This document shows, piece by piece, positions 8,196-15,755 of a stretch of DNA of 64,000 nt. Under the pieces are notes generated by a model. That model was not told the DNA's origin. It made no database searches and worked only from the letters and a program-made list of their open reading frames with translations. Both the position numbers and the translations under genes were made by a program. The stretch is from the NCBI GenBank assembly GCA_018267915.1, contig JAFDXN010000050.1:1-64000 (forward strand), in the 5' to 3' direction. This DNA comes from Bacteroidota bacterium (lineage in GTDB: Bacteria > Bacteroidota > Bacteroidia > Chitinophagales > Chitinophagaceae). How positions within the stretch are numbered: position 1 is the stretch's first letter; each line of letters opens with the position of its first letter.

Positions 8196-8975
8196 ATGTT
8201 CGATGGACAAGATATCGATAAGATGCCCGGCCATTGGCTGTTGGCAAGGATGGGTAAGAAGGTGTTACGCCCCGGTGGCAAAGAACTGACCCAAAAACTA
8301 ATTCATGAACTACAGATCACGGGGGCGCACAATGTAGTAGAATTTGCTCCCGGTTTAGGCTTTACAGCATCACTGGTCCTGCAATATCATCCGCTTTCCT
8401 ATATAGGTGTGGAGATGGACAAAGACGCCATAAAGCTGCTGCAGTCAAAATTCAGGGGAAGCAATATTACTTTCTTACAAGGTAATGCAGCAAGCATACC
8501 TGTGCTTACTGAAAGCCAGGACCGTGTATATGGAGAAGCTATGCTTACCATGCAGGCAGACCATAAGAAGGCGGAGATCATACAAGAGGCTGAACGGATT
8601 TTGAAGAGAGGCGGCTTGTATGGCATTCATGAATTAGGGCTGATGCCGGATAATCTGGATGAAGCCGTCAAAGCGAAAATTCAAAAAGAGCTGTCCCTGG
8701 CGATCAAGGTCAATGCCCGTCCACTGACGGTATCGGAATGGCAGCAATTACTGGAAGCGAACAGTTTCAGGATAAAAAAAGCAATGAAAGCGCCTATGCA
8801 CCTGTTGGAACCGACGCGTATGGTCGGTGATGAAGGATGGCTAAGGGCAGCAAGGATTGCATTTAACATCCTTACGAATGGGAAAGCACGCAAACGCCTG
8901 CTTGCCATGCGCAGGGTATTTCATAAATATGGCAGGCAGATGAATGCTGTTGCCATCATTGCAGAGAAAATTTAA
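8196..8975 (+). CDS. Class I SAM-dependent methyltransferase
   Basis: The start at 8196 (MFDGQDIDKMPGHW) avoids overlap with the dioxygenase gene and gives 259 residues. The SAM-binding motif I reads VVEFAPGLGFTA at about residues 45-56, with the acidic end of strand 2 in YIGVEMD. The C-terminal part is rich in Lys/Arg and Met. Similar proteins occur beside RIC/hemerythrin genes in Bacteroidota. The substrate is unknown; a quinone or small-molecule methylase is possible. The gene ends ten bases before the RIC gene. Confidence 0.75.
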   Translation: MFDGQDIDKMPGHWLLARMGKKVLRPGGKELTQKLIHELQITGAHNVVEFAPGLGFTASLVLQYHPLSYIGVEMDKDAIKLLQSKFRGSNITFLQGNAASIPVLTESQDRVYGEAMLTMQADHKKAEIIQEAERILKRGGLYGIHELGLMPDNLDEAVKAKIQKELSLAIKVNARPLTVSEWQQLLEANSFRIKKAMKAPMHLLEPTRMVGDEGWLRAARIAFNILTNGKARKRLLAMRRVFHKYGRQMNAVAIIAEKI

Positions 8976-8985
8976 AACGTTTAAA

Positions 8986-9717
8986 ATGAATATTTCAAAA
9001 GAGAGTACCATTGGTGTCATAGTAGCGGAAGATTATCGCGCGGCAAGTGTATTTGAACAAGCCGGTATTGACTTCTGTTGTAACGGTAACCGCAGTATAG
9101 AAATAGCCTGCCGGGTACAAAATATCGGGGCCGAAGAACTAGTCAGCCGTTTACAGCAAACGGTAGATGCCTCTCCCCGAAAAGAAGACGCAGTCAGTGA
9201 TTATAAATCATGGCCACTGGACCTGCTTGCCGATTTCATCGAGAAAAAGCATCATCGCTATGTGACTGAGCAGATACCGGTCATTCAATCTTTACTGGAA
9301 AAGATCGTCCGTGTACATGGAGGCCGCCACCCGGAACTTGCGGAGATCAAAGCGCACTTCGATGCCTGCGCCAAAGAGCTAACCGCGCATATGAAGAAAG
9401 AAGAACTAATGCTGTTTCCATTCATTCGCAAAATGGTGCAGGCCAAACAAGCAGAAACGAAAGACCTGGCAGCACCATTCGGTACGGTGCAGAACCCTAT
9501 ACGCATGATGATGCATGAACATGATACGGAAGGTGAACGTTTCCGGAAAATAAAAGAATTAAGCAACCAATATACGGCTCCTTCAGATGGCTGCAATACC
9601 TACCGGGCAGCTTATGCTACCTTACAGGCATTTGAGGATGACCTGCACCTGCATATTCACCTGGAGAATAACATCCTGTTCCCAAAATCCGTCGAGCTGG
9701 AATCATCATTTGCTTAA
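8986..9717 (+). CDS. ric: Iron-sulfur cluster repair di-iron protein (RIC/ScdA/YtfE)
   Basis: The ATG at 8986 was chosen because MNISKESTIGVIV begins the ScdA N-terminal domain. That domain contains the diagnostic FCCNGNRS at about residues 29-36. Residues 85-240 form a hemerythrin-like four-helix bundle with paired His and Glu ligands (KKHHRY, KKEELMLFPF, MMHEHDTEGE, HLHIHLENNILFP). The 243-residue length is standard. The family repairs iron-sulfur clusters damaged by nitric oxide and is a typical NsrR-type target, which supports the reading of the whole cluster. Confidence 0.9.
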   Translation: MNISKESTIGVIVAEDYRAASVFEQAGIDFCCNGNRSIEIACRVQNIGAEELVSRLQQTVDASPRKEDAVSDYKSWPLDLLADFIEKKHHRYVTEQIPVIQSLLEKIVRVHGGRHPELAEIKAHFDACAKELTAHMKKEELMLFPFIRKMVQAKQAETKDLAAPFGTVQNPIRMMMHEHDTEGERFRKIKELSNQYTAPSDGCNTYRAAYATLQAFEDDLHLHIHLENNILFPKSVELESSFA

Positions 9718-9752
9718 AGTATATGGTAAATTTGGTTTCTAAATTATCTGTT

Positions 9753-10085
9753 ATGAACAATAATCCATCTCAGCATAGTTATGATACGCTCAGCGAAGCA
9801 GTCGATGACCTCATCAAAAGAGGTTATACAACTGATTTTTTATTGCAGGAAGAAAAGGAGTGCCTCTTAAGTAAAGACAATTCTCTTGAATTGCCACCTG
9901 AAAATTTTACCATAGATGAGGTATACCGTTTTGAAGGCTTAAGCGATCCTGCAGATGAAAGCATCGTGTTTGCGATCTCTTCACCGACTTATAATATAAA
10001 AGGTCTGGTCATCAATAGTTTTGGCGCAGACTTCGGTTATAGGTCCTCCAAGCTGGTCGAGCATTTACACAGGCATATAAAATAA
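9753..10085 (+). CDS. Small Bacteroidota protein often labelled phosphoribosylpyrophosphate synthetase
   Basis: The ATG at 9753 gives a 110-residue protein starting MNNNPSQHSYDTLSEAVDDL; an in-frame start at 9723 adds ten residues and is possible. The pattern (YDTLSEAVDDLIKRGYTTDF, EVYRFEGLSDPADESIVFAI, SFGADF) recalls a widespread small family that databases label PRPP synthetase, although it lacks the PRPP synthetase fold length and ATP site. I would treat it as of unknown function. It lies between the RIC and hemerythrin genes in the same direction. Confidence 0.65.
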   Translation: MNNNPSQHSYDTLSEAVDDLIKRGYTTDFLLQEEKECLLSKDNSLELPPENFTIDEVYRFEGLSDPADESIVFAISSPTYNIKGLVINSFGADFGYRSSKLVEHLHRHIK

Positions 10086-10093
10086 ACGAGCTA

Positions 10094-10555
10094 ATGAAAA
10101 GGCATGAAAGTATAGTAGCCCTTTCCAGGGAACACCATTTTGGATTGCTCTTTTGCTGGAAGATAAGACAAGCCCTTAAAAAGCAGGTGGCTCCCGAGCG
10201 CATCCAGCCCTATGTGAAATATTTCTGGGACAATCATCTGAAGCCTCATTTTAAAGAGGAGGAGACCTGGCTCTTTGCCGCATTGCAGGATACTTTAGTT
10301 GATCAGGCTATAGCAGAACATAAGCATATCGAACAGTTAGCAAATGAGCTTCTCGCAAAGGAACCCGTACAGACTGCGGATCTCAGCACTTTAGCAACCG
10401 CTGTGGATGATCATATACGGTTTGAGGAACGGAAACTATTCCCTCATCTGGAAAAGGAACTGTCACAAGACCAACTGCTTGTCCTGGGACAGAAATTACA
10501 GGAGTTACACCCGACGCGTGAAAAAGACGATTACCCTGATGAATTCTGGGTTTAA
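10094..10555 (+). CDS. Hemerythrin HHE domain protein
   Basis: This 153-residue cytosolic protein is a single four-helix di-iron bundle. Ligand-like residues are in SREHHFGLLF (about residue 12), the LKPHFKEEE helix, EHKHIEQL and DDHIRFEERKLFPHL. It probably binds oxygen or nitric oxide, or handles iron, together with the RIC protein just upstream. The start follows the previous stop by eight bases, consistent with one transcript. Confidence 0.85.
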   Translation: MKRHESIVALSREHHFGLLFCWKIRQALKKQVAPERIQPYVKYFWDNHLKPHFKEEETWLFAALQDTLVDQAIAEHKHIEQLANELLAKEPVQTADLSTLATAVDDHIRFEERKLFPHLEKELSQDQLLVLGQKLQELHPTREKDDYPDEFWV

Positions 10556-10563
10556 AAGCAGTT

Positions 10564-10893
10564 ATGGATAACCGCAACGAGATTCTCTTAAAAATAATCT
10601 GCGAAGGGGGCGAGCATTCAGTCAATACCTACAGGAATGAATACCGTTCCCTGATGGCGCTCATTAAAGATAGGTTTTATTCTGATGGTTTTGGTGAATG
10701 TGGCGGGATGGGACGCTGCGCTACCTGCATGGTACGAGTGGTTACTGCACAAGAAATTTCCGGCATGGACAGAAACGAATCTTCCACATTATCAAAACAA
10801 GGTATTATTGACCCATGTATACGTTTGAGTTGCCAATTATTTGTCGATGAATCATTGCATGATAGTACAATCATTATTTTTGATAATGCTTAA
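10564..10893 (+). CDS. 2Fe-2S ferredoxin
   Basis: The 109-residue protein has a plant-type 2Fe-2S signature: C46, C52 and C55 in GFGECGGMGRCATCMV, and a fourth cysteine in CIRLSC (C90, with C85 as alternative). The beta-grasp core is about residues 5-95. It presumably carries electrons to the RIC or another redox partner of the cluster. It is the last intact plus-strand gene here; no clear terminator follows. Confidence 0.85.
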   Translation: MDNRNEILLKIICEGGEHSVNTYRNEYRSLMALIKDRFYSDGFGECGGMGRCATCMVRVVTAQEISGMDRNESSTLSKQGIIDPCIRLSCQLFVDESLHDSTIIIFDNA

Positions 10894-11281
10894 TACCTTA
10901 CTTACGGGATTTGATGACCTGCCTGGTATAAACCATCCATCTCTTCGTGCGTAAAGGACCACTGAATCTTTGGTCGTTCTCTTTACTCGCGCTGTAATAT
11001 TTCACTATATCCATAGCAGTGATCTTTCCTTTTACAAAAGTGTCATTATCAGCATCGGTAACAAGCAAACACTCAACGCCAAGTTTCCCATCAGCTGCAC
11101 ACAAACGTCCAGGGCTTCGTGCTCACCGACAGAAGGATATTGCGGCTTATGCCGGGACTACTTATGAGACCGTGTTCAAGAGATTCACAGAGCGGGTAGC
11201 GTCTGGGTGGATCAAAACAGATGACAAACGCATCAGGATAAAGAATAAAAAGAACTACTGCTCCTTATCGTTTAAATGTGA
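10894..11281 (+). pseudogene. Crp/Fnr-family regulator C-terminal remnant
   Basis: Between about 11113 and 11260 one plus-strand frame reads RQKDIAAYAGTTYETVFKR and then GWIKTDDKRIRIKN, which is the helix-turn-helix and recognition helix of Crp/Fnr regulators. The cyclic-nucleotide domain that should precede it is missing, and the frame runs on without a natural stop into the reverse-strand sigma gene. Only about 50 codons survive. On the other strand, 11104-10898, a 68-codon frame (ending QVIKSRK) is open but unrecognised and may be another scrap. No intact gene is seen in this gap. Confidence 0.55.
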
Positions 11282-11902
11282 TTATAAAATGCCTAAATGC
11301 TGCATCACATTATTGACGATCCTGTCGCAACGGTTAAGGTGAAAATTATATACCCAGTCTTTTATATAACCGTTCAGATTTTCACGAAGCATTGTTTTGG
11401 CCCTGTTCAGGCGCACCTTAACGTTTGGCTCTTCAATATTCAATGCGGTAGAAGTCTCCCGTACAGACATATCTTCTACTTCGCGCATAATAAAGACCAG
11501 GCGATATTTCTCCGGCAGTTGCGCAATGGCACGTTCCAGCACGTACCCCAACTCCTTATTCGTTAACTCGTTGGCCGGAGTTTTCATATTTACAGTATTG
11601 TCGATTTCTTTTAGATGGGAAACTGCCTGTTGTAGTTTACGTTTTTGTTCATAACATTGATTAAGCATTATCCTGGTCAACCAGGTTCCGAGTGAAGAGC
11701 GATTTTCAAAGCCTGTCAAATGCTCATAAGCGTTGATATAAGCGGTTTGCATCGCATCTTCTGTCTCGGCTTCATTGTCCAAAACAGACATACCTATCCG
11801 GTACATGCGTTGATTATATTTACGGATAAGGTGTTCAAATAATTGCTTTTCACCTAACACTATCCTGTTAACAAGCTCTTCGTCAGGAATTGGATCGGAA
11901 GA
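11282..11902 (-). pseudogene. ECF-type RNA polymerase sigma factor lacking its start codon
   Basis: Sigma region 2 (LFEHLIRKYNQRMYRIGMSV, then EDAMQTAYINAYEHL) and region 4 (LPEKYRLVFIMREVEDMSV, then LNIEEPNVKVRLNRA) are intact, giving at least 192 residues from a GTG at 11860. However, the family-like sequence continues upstream as DEELVNRIVLGEKQ to a TAA at 11911, with no ATG, GTG or TTG before it. The normal N-terminus has therefore been lost at a junction near 11904, where recombinase sequence begins. The GTG might still start a shortened protein, so function is not ruled out. No anti-sigma gene is adjacent. Confidence 0.7.
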
Positions 11903-11903
11903 A

Positions 11904-12719
11904 TTGTTTTACACAGTTCAGGATGTGCTATGTGGTAGGAAAAAGCCTAAGACCATTAAACAAACCGTTCGTGAAGAATTTCCCCTCCGCAATTTCTTAG
12001 TATGTCCCAGATGCGGACGTTTGATAACGGCAAGCCGTTCTAAGGGACGGACACAGTATTATAACTATTATCATTGTGTTTCGTCGTGTGGCTGGCGATT
12101 TAAAGCCGAGCATATAAATGAGGCTCTTATACAAGAATTACGGAAGTATAAACCGACACTTGCAATGATTTCGATTTACAAGCAGGTAATTTTAGACGTA
12201 TATCATCAGGTATATGTAGGGAAGCAAGGACAGAAAAAGGAGCTATTACAGCAGATAAACGAGCAAAATAGCCGTTTGGCAAAGGCAAGGGAACTCTTAT
12301 TAGTTGATGCATTAGATACCGCTGAATACAAGGCTATCAAAATTGAATGTGAACGGAAAATAAATTTACTGGAAGCGAAACTTGCTGCCACTGCTCCGCA
12401 GCAACAGGAAAATGATATAGAAAAAGATTTAGACAAAGCGTTATATAATCTTGCGTATATAGACGAAAGATATTTGGAAGCAGATATAAAAACAAAGCGA
12501 CAAATCCTTGGTTCGATATTCACCGACAAACTGCAATTTTCAGAAAATGGTTATCGAACCACTAAAATCAATGAGGCTGTAATGATGATATGCACGCTGG
12601 AAGCTACTTTGAAAGGATATAAAAAAGGACAGACTGGCGATATTGCCAGTCTGTCCAAAGAAGTGATCCGGATTGAATTCGAACTTTCGGCTCAAACCCG
12701 CTCCAGGAAAGACTTTTAG
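11904..12719 (+). pseudogene. Large serine recombinase, C-terminal part only
   Basis: The frame begins at once with FYTVQDVLCGRKKPK, which normally lies in the middle of a large serine recombinase, and continues into the zinc ribbon (CPRCGRLITAS, then CVSSCGWRFK) and a long coiled coil (about residues 110-190). The catalytic resolvase domain with the nucleophilic Ser is missing, as is most of the recombinase domain. At about 271 codons it is roughly half of a normal protein. The front edge coincides with the truncated sigma gene on the other strand, so a deletion or excision joined them. It cannot be catalytically active. Confidence 0.8.
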
Positions 12720-13117
12720 TATATTTCGATAACCCTGGTGACACAATAGAGAAACACTTTAGACAACAATTTTTCTTCTGATCCTAAAGATACAACATTC
12801 GAACATTTCATTTTAAAAAACAAAACAGAATTTGATGCAGAAAATTATTTTCAAAAATAATGTCTCGTTCTCACAATAAGATTGATAGGTGCATTCGACA
12901 ATTCCAATTTCTCCTCCGGCTCAGGAGAAAACTTAGGATTGAACCGATGAACGCCTTAGTGAATTACTATGACGCGAGCCTACCCCATGGCTTTTAACCG
13001 GACCACTTTGTTCAACAAAAAACTATGCTAGGTGTCAGGTCTTTTATCCACATTTCCTTCTTAGCGTAGCTTGCCTGGCAGTATTTCGGTAATTTCATTT
13101 TGCCAATAACCACTACT
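12720..13117. other. Intergenic stretch after the recombinase remnant
   Basis: About 400 bases without a gene I can support. No recognisable RNA, att-site repeat or protein remnant was found. This is a plausible place for a lost mobile element end. Confidence 0.4.
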
Positions 13118-13801
13118 ATGAATACCGAACTACCCTTCGTTTCCTGTATAATGCCTACTGCAAATAGGGAAAAATTTGTCCCTATCGCGATACGATATTT
13201 CCTCAAGCAAGATTATCCGAATAAAGAACTGGTAATAGTTGACGATGGACGCGAGCCTATTGAACACCTTATACCGGACATCGATGGCATCCAGTACCTA
13301 AGAATGAATAACAAGGCCGTCATAGGAGCTAAAAGGAATATCGCTTGCCAGGCTGCCAAAGGGGATATAATAGTACATTGGGACGATGACGATTGGTATG
13401 CAAGCGATTGGGTGAGCTGCCAGGTAAGAGCGCTGGAAGATAGCGGTGCAGATATCTGCGGGCTGGACCAGGTATTGTTCTACGACCCGTTAAAAAAGAA
13501 AGCTTGGAAATATGTTTATCCTAAAACGGCAAAGCCCTGGGTAGCCGGCGCCACAATGGCCTGCCGCAAAAGCCTGTGGCAACAACAGCCGTTTAGGGAG
13601 GTACAGGTAGGTGAAGACAATTATTTTGTTTGGGGGGCAAAAGGTAAAGCAATAGCTCACGACTATGCAGATGGCTTTGTTGCCATGGTCCATCAGCGCA
13701 ATACCAGTCCAAAGCATGTAAACAATGCGAGGTGGCAACCGGCTGATGAGCGGCAAGTGGCGGAATTATTAGCGGACGACCTAGGCCTTTATAGTACCTA
13801 A
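13118..13801 (+). CDS. Family 2 glycosyltransferase
   Basis: The ATG at 13118 (MNTELPFVSCIMPTANRE) fits the normal GT-A start; an in-frame ATG at 13100 adds six residues. The 227-residue protein has the nucleotide-binding strand PFVSCIMPTANR, ELVIVDDG, IGAKRNIACQAAKGDIIVHW and the metal-binding DDDDW. It transfers a sugar from a nucleotide donor, most likely to a cell-surface glycan. It is first of three such genes in a row. The Tc toxin locus lies behind it on the opposite strand. Confidence 0.85.
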   Translation: MNTELPFVSCIMPTANREKFVPIAIRYFLKQDYPNKELVIVDDGREPIEHLIPDIDGIQYLRMNNKAVIGAKRNIACQAAKGDIIVHWDDDDWYASDWVSCQVRALEDSGADICGLDQVLFYDPLKKKAWKYVYPKTAKPWVAGATMACRKSLWQQQPFREVQVGEDNYFVWGAKGKAIAHDYADGFVAMVHQRNTSPKHVNNARWQPADERQVAELLADDLGLYST

Positions 13802-13825
13802 TTGCTCCTGAAAGAAAACTAGTTT

Positions 13826-14494
13826 ATGGAGATATCAGTTATACACCCTTCGCGGAGCAGGCCAGCGATGGCTGCTGAACCGGCCTTAAAATGGCTGGAT
13901 AACTGCCGTGACGCGAACAATGTAGAATATATCCTTTCGCTTGACGATAGCGACGAAACCGCAGGTGAATACAGGGAAATCTTTCTTCCATTTGCCGAAA
14001 AGGTCAAAATAATACAGCAGAACAGCACATCGATTGTTGAGGCCACTAATGCCGCGGCATTGCATAGCAGCGGCAGGATATTGCTGGTTAGCTCAGACGA
14101 TTTTGATTGCCCGAAGCACTGGGATGAGCTATTGCTTACTGCACTAAAAGACAAGGAAGATTTCCTGGTAAAGACCAACGATGGCTTGCAGCCATTTATC
14201 ATAACCCTGCCTATAATGGACAGGGCGTACTACAACCGTTTCGGATATATCTTTTACCCCGGCTACAAGCATATGTATTGCGATACTGAAATGAGCTGTG
14301 TAGGGCATATGCTGGAGCGAACGATCACCCTCGATATATTGTTTCCTCACCGGCACTACACTACAGGCGCCATGAAGCGTGATGCACTTAATATTGAGAA
14401 TGATAAGACAATGGCCGGAGGAAAGATACTGTTTACAGAACGTAAGAAAACGAATTTCGACATTGAACATCCTTTAAAATCCTGCCCATTATGA
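13826..14494 (+). CDS. Glycosyltransferase-like protein
   Basis: This 222-residue protein begins with MEISVIHPSRSRP, the GT-A first strand, then has LSLDDSDET and LLVSSDDFDCPKHWDE, the latter holding an acidic DxD-like metal site. It is shorter and more diverged than the GT2 gene before it but shares the same plan. It ends overlapping the start of the next GT frame by four bases (ATGA), so the three genes were one operon. The acceptor is unknown. Confidence 0.75.
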   Translation: MEISVIHPSRSRPAMAAEPALKWLDNCRDANNVEYILSLDDSDETAGEYREIFLPFAEKVKIIQQNSTSIVEATNAAALHSSGRILLVSSDDFDCPKHWDELLLTALKDKEDFLVKTNDGLQPFIITLPIMDRAYYNRFGYIFYPGYKHMYCDTEMSCVGHMLERTITLDILFPHRHYTTGAMKRDALNIENDKTMAGGKILFTERKKTNFDIEHPLKSCPL

Positions 14495-15038
14495 TACTAT
14501 CCATTTTGATATGTACCTTGCCGCAGCGCGCTGCTATGTTTGAAGAGCTACATAATATGTTGCAAAAGCAAATAGAGGGCAAGCCCGTGGAAATACTACT
14601 TAATGGCGAAGGTGGCACTACCGGCGCCAAACGGAACACGCTGCTGCAACAGGCAAAAGGCGAATTCATTGCTTTTATAGATGACGATGATATGGTGCAT
14701 GAAAAGTACATGGACCTGGTACTGAACTGTATACAAAGTAACCCGGGTATAGACTATGTGGGGGATACAAGGTATTATCACCACTAATGGCAAGAGCGAA
14801 AAGGTATGGAAGTATTCTCTACGGTATAAAAGCTGGTATACGGCGAATAATATCTACTACCGCTGCCCCAACCACCTGAACTCCGTGAGGCGCGAACTGG
14901 GACTGAAGGCGGGTTCACCAACATTACGTTTGCGAAGAACTGAGCCTATAGTATGGCACTGCAGCCCTACCTAGAGAAAAAGGCAGTGATAGCGAGAGCC
15001 TGTACCACTATAAGTATATCAGCAATAAGAAATACTGA
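14491..15038 (+). pseudogene. Frameshifted family 2 glycosyltransferase
   Basis: The first frame (14491-14787) has a GT2 front half: LSILICTLPQRAAMFEEL, GTTGAKRNTLLQQAKGEFIAF and IDDDDMVHEKYMD. It stops just after DYVGDTRYYHH. A second frame then continues with KYSLRYKSWYTANNIYYRCP, and a third ends with DSESLYHYKYISNKKY and a TGA at 15036-15038. At least two frameshifts therefore break the gene, and the catalytic C-terminal half is unlikely to be made. Confidence 0.75.
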
Positions 15039-15052
15039 TGTGCGGCTATTGC

Positions 15053-15335
15053 TACTATAGAAGATCAAAATCAAAAAATTCCAGCATATTTCCTGCTTCA
15101 TCGCAATGCCACACACACATTTGATACACGAGGAAGTGATAAAGCCATAAGGTATTGGCTTAAGTACCGAAAAATAAAGCAGGCAGATTAGTGCCTGCCT
15201 GCTTTTATTCTACTTTTTTGTGAGCTTATTGTTAATCAATGTCTTGCAAGTATAAGAACTTAAAATCACATTTGATACACTAGCCACTTTAGCGGACAAA
15301 CATCCCGTCATTACTCATACATTTTTGCAGCTACC
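15053..15335. other. Intergenic gap between glycosyltransferase and toxin loci
   Basis: About 280 bases between two convergent units. Apart from the hairpin listed separately I see no gene. Confidence 0.4.
15176..15205. terminator. Bidirectional intrinsic terminator
   Basis: A perfect 11-bp stem, AAAGCAGGCAG with CTGCCTGCTTT, encloses the loop ATTAGTGC. A-rich sequence precedes it and a T-rich run follows, so it could stop transcription of the glycosyltransferase genes and of the toxin operon coming from the other side. Confidence 0.75.
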
Positions 15336-15755
15336 TTACTTTATTCTTTCGAATTGTAATTGTTCAACCGATTCTTCACTATCCTTAGATAAAGGGTAAT
15401 TGAAATAAAACACCATTACTCCATCATCCATAGGTCTTAAATCATCATCACGGTGATTCTTTCCATAATAAAAACTACATCTATAATATGGCGGTAGATC
15501 CAACGGTTTACGATACTCTAATGTCCATGTCCCATTTTGTTGCAAAATGAATGGTGCATCTTTAGAGAAATGAAAAGTGCTGTCCTTGCTAATGATAAGT
15601 TTTAAATCTTGTATAGAATCAATTGTCGCATACTTGCCCAATTTTGAGGCTGTAATGTCCAGCTGATATACGCCTACGTAATTAGGTACAGGCGCTCTGT
15701 AGCAAGATTGTAAACATGCACAAAGCATAATCGCTATGACGGTTCTTATTGTCAT
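15336..15755 (-). CDS. Small lipoprotein overlapping the TcB-TcC gene, candidate immunity protein
   Basis: The 139-residue protein has a lipoprotein signal, MTIRTVIAIMLCACLQSC, with the lipid-carrying Cys at 18. The mature part is beta-rich (YVGVYQLDITASKLGKYA, DLKLIISKDSTFHFS), like a small lipocalin. No surface-export Asp/Glu-rich tag follows the Cys, so a periplasm-facing outer-membrane location is likely. Its ATG overlaps the stop of the toxin gene (ATGA at 15755-15752), and both share a low GC content. This arrangement, just downstream of a polymorphic cargo, suggests immunity to the cargo, but no homology proves it. Confidence 0.7.
   Translation of the reverse strand: MTIRTVIAIMLCACLQSCYRAPVPNYVGVYQLDITASKLGKYATIDSIQDLKLIISKDSTFHFSKDAPFILQQNGTWTLEYRKPLDLPPYYRCSFYYGKNHRDDDLRPMDDGVMVFYFNYPLSKDSEESVEQLQFERIK

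Noticed and set aside
10898..11104. 68-codon minus-strand frame
   Set aside because: No family pattern, no promoter, and it overlaps a stretch of plus-strand remnants; kept only as a possible scrap.
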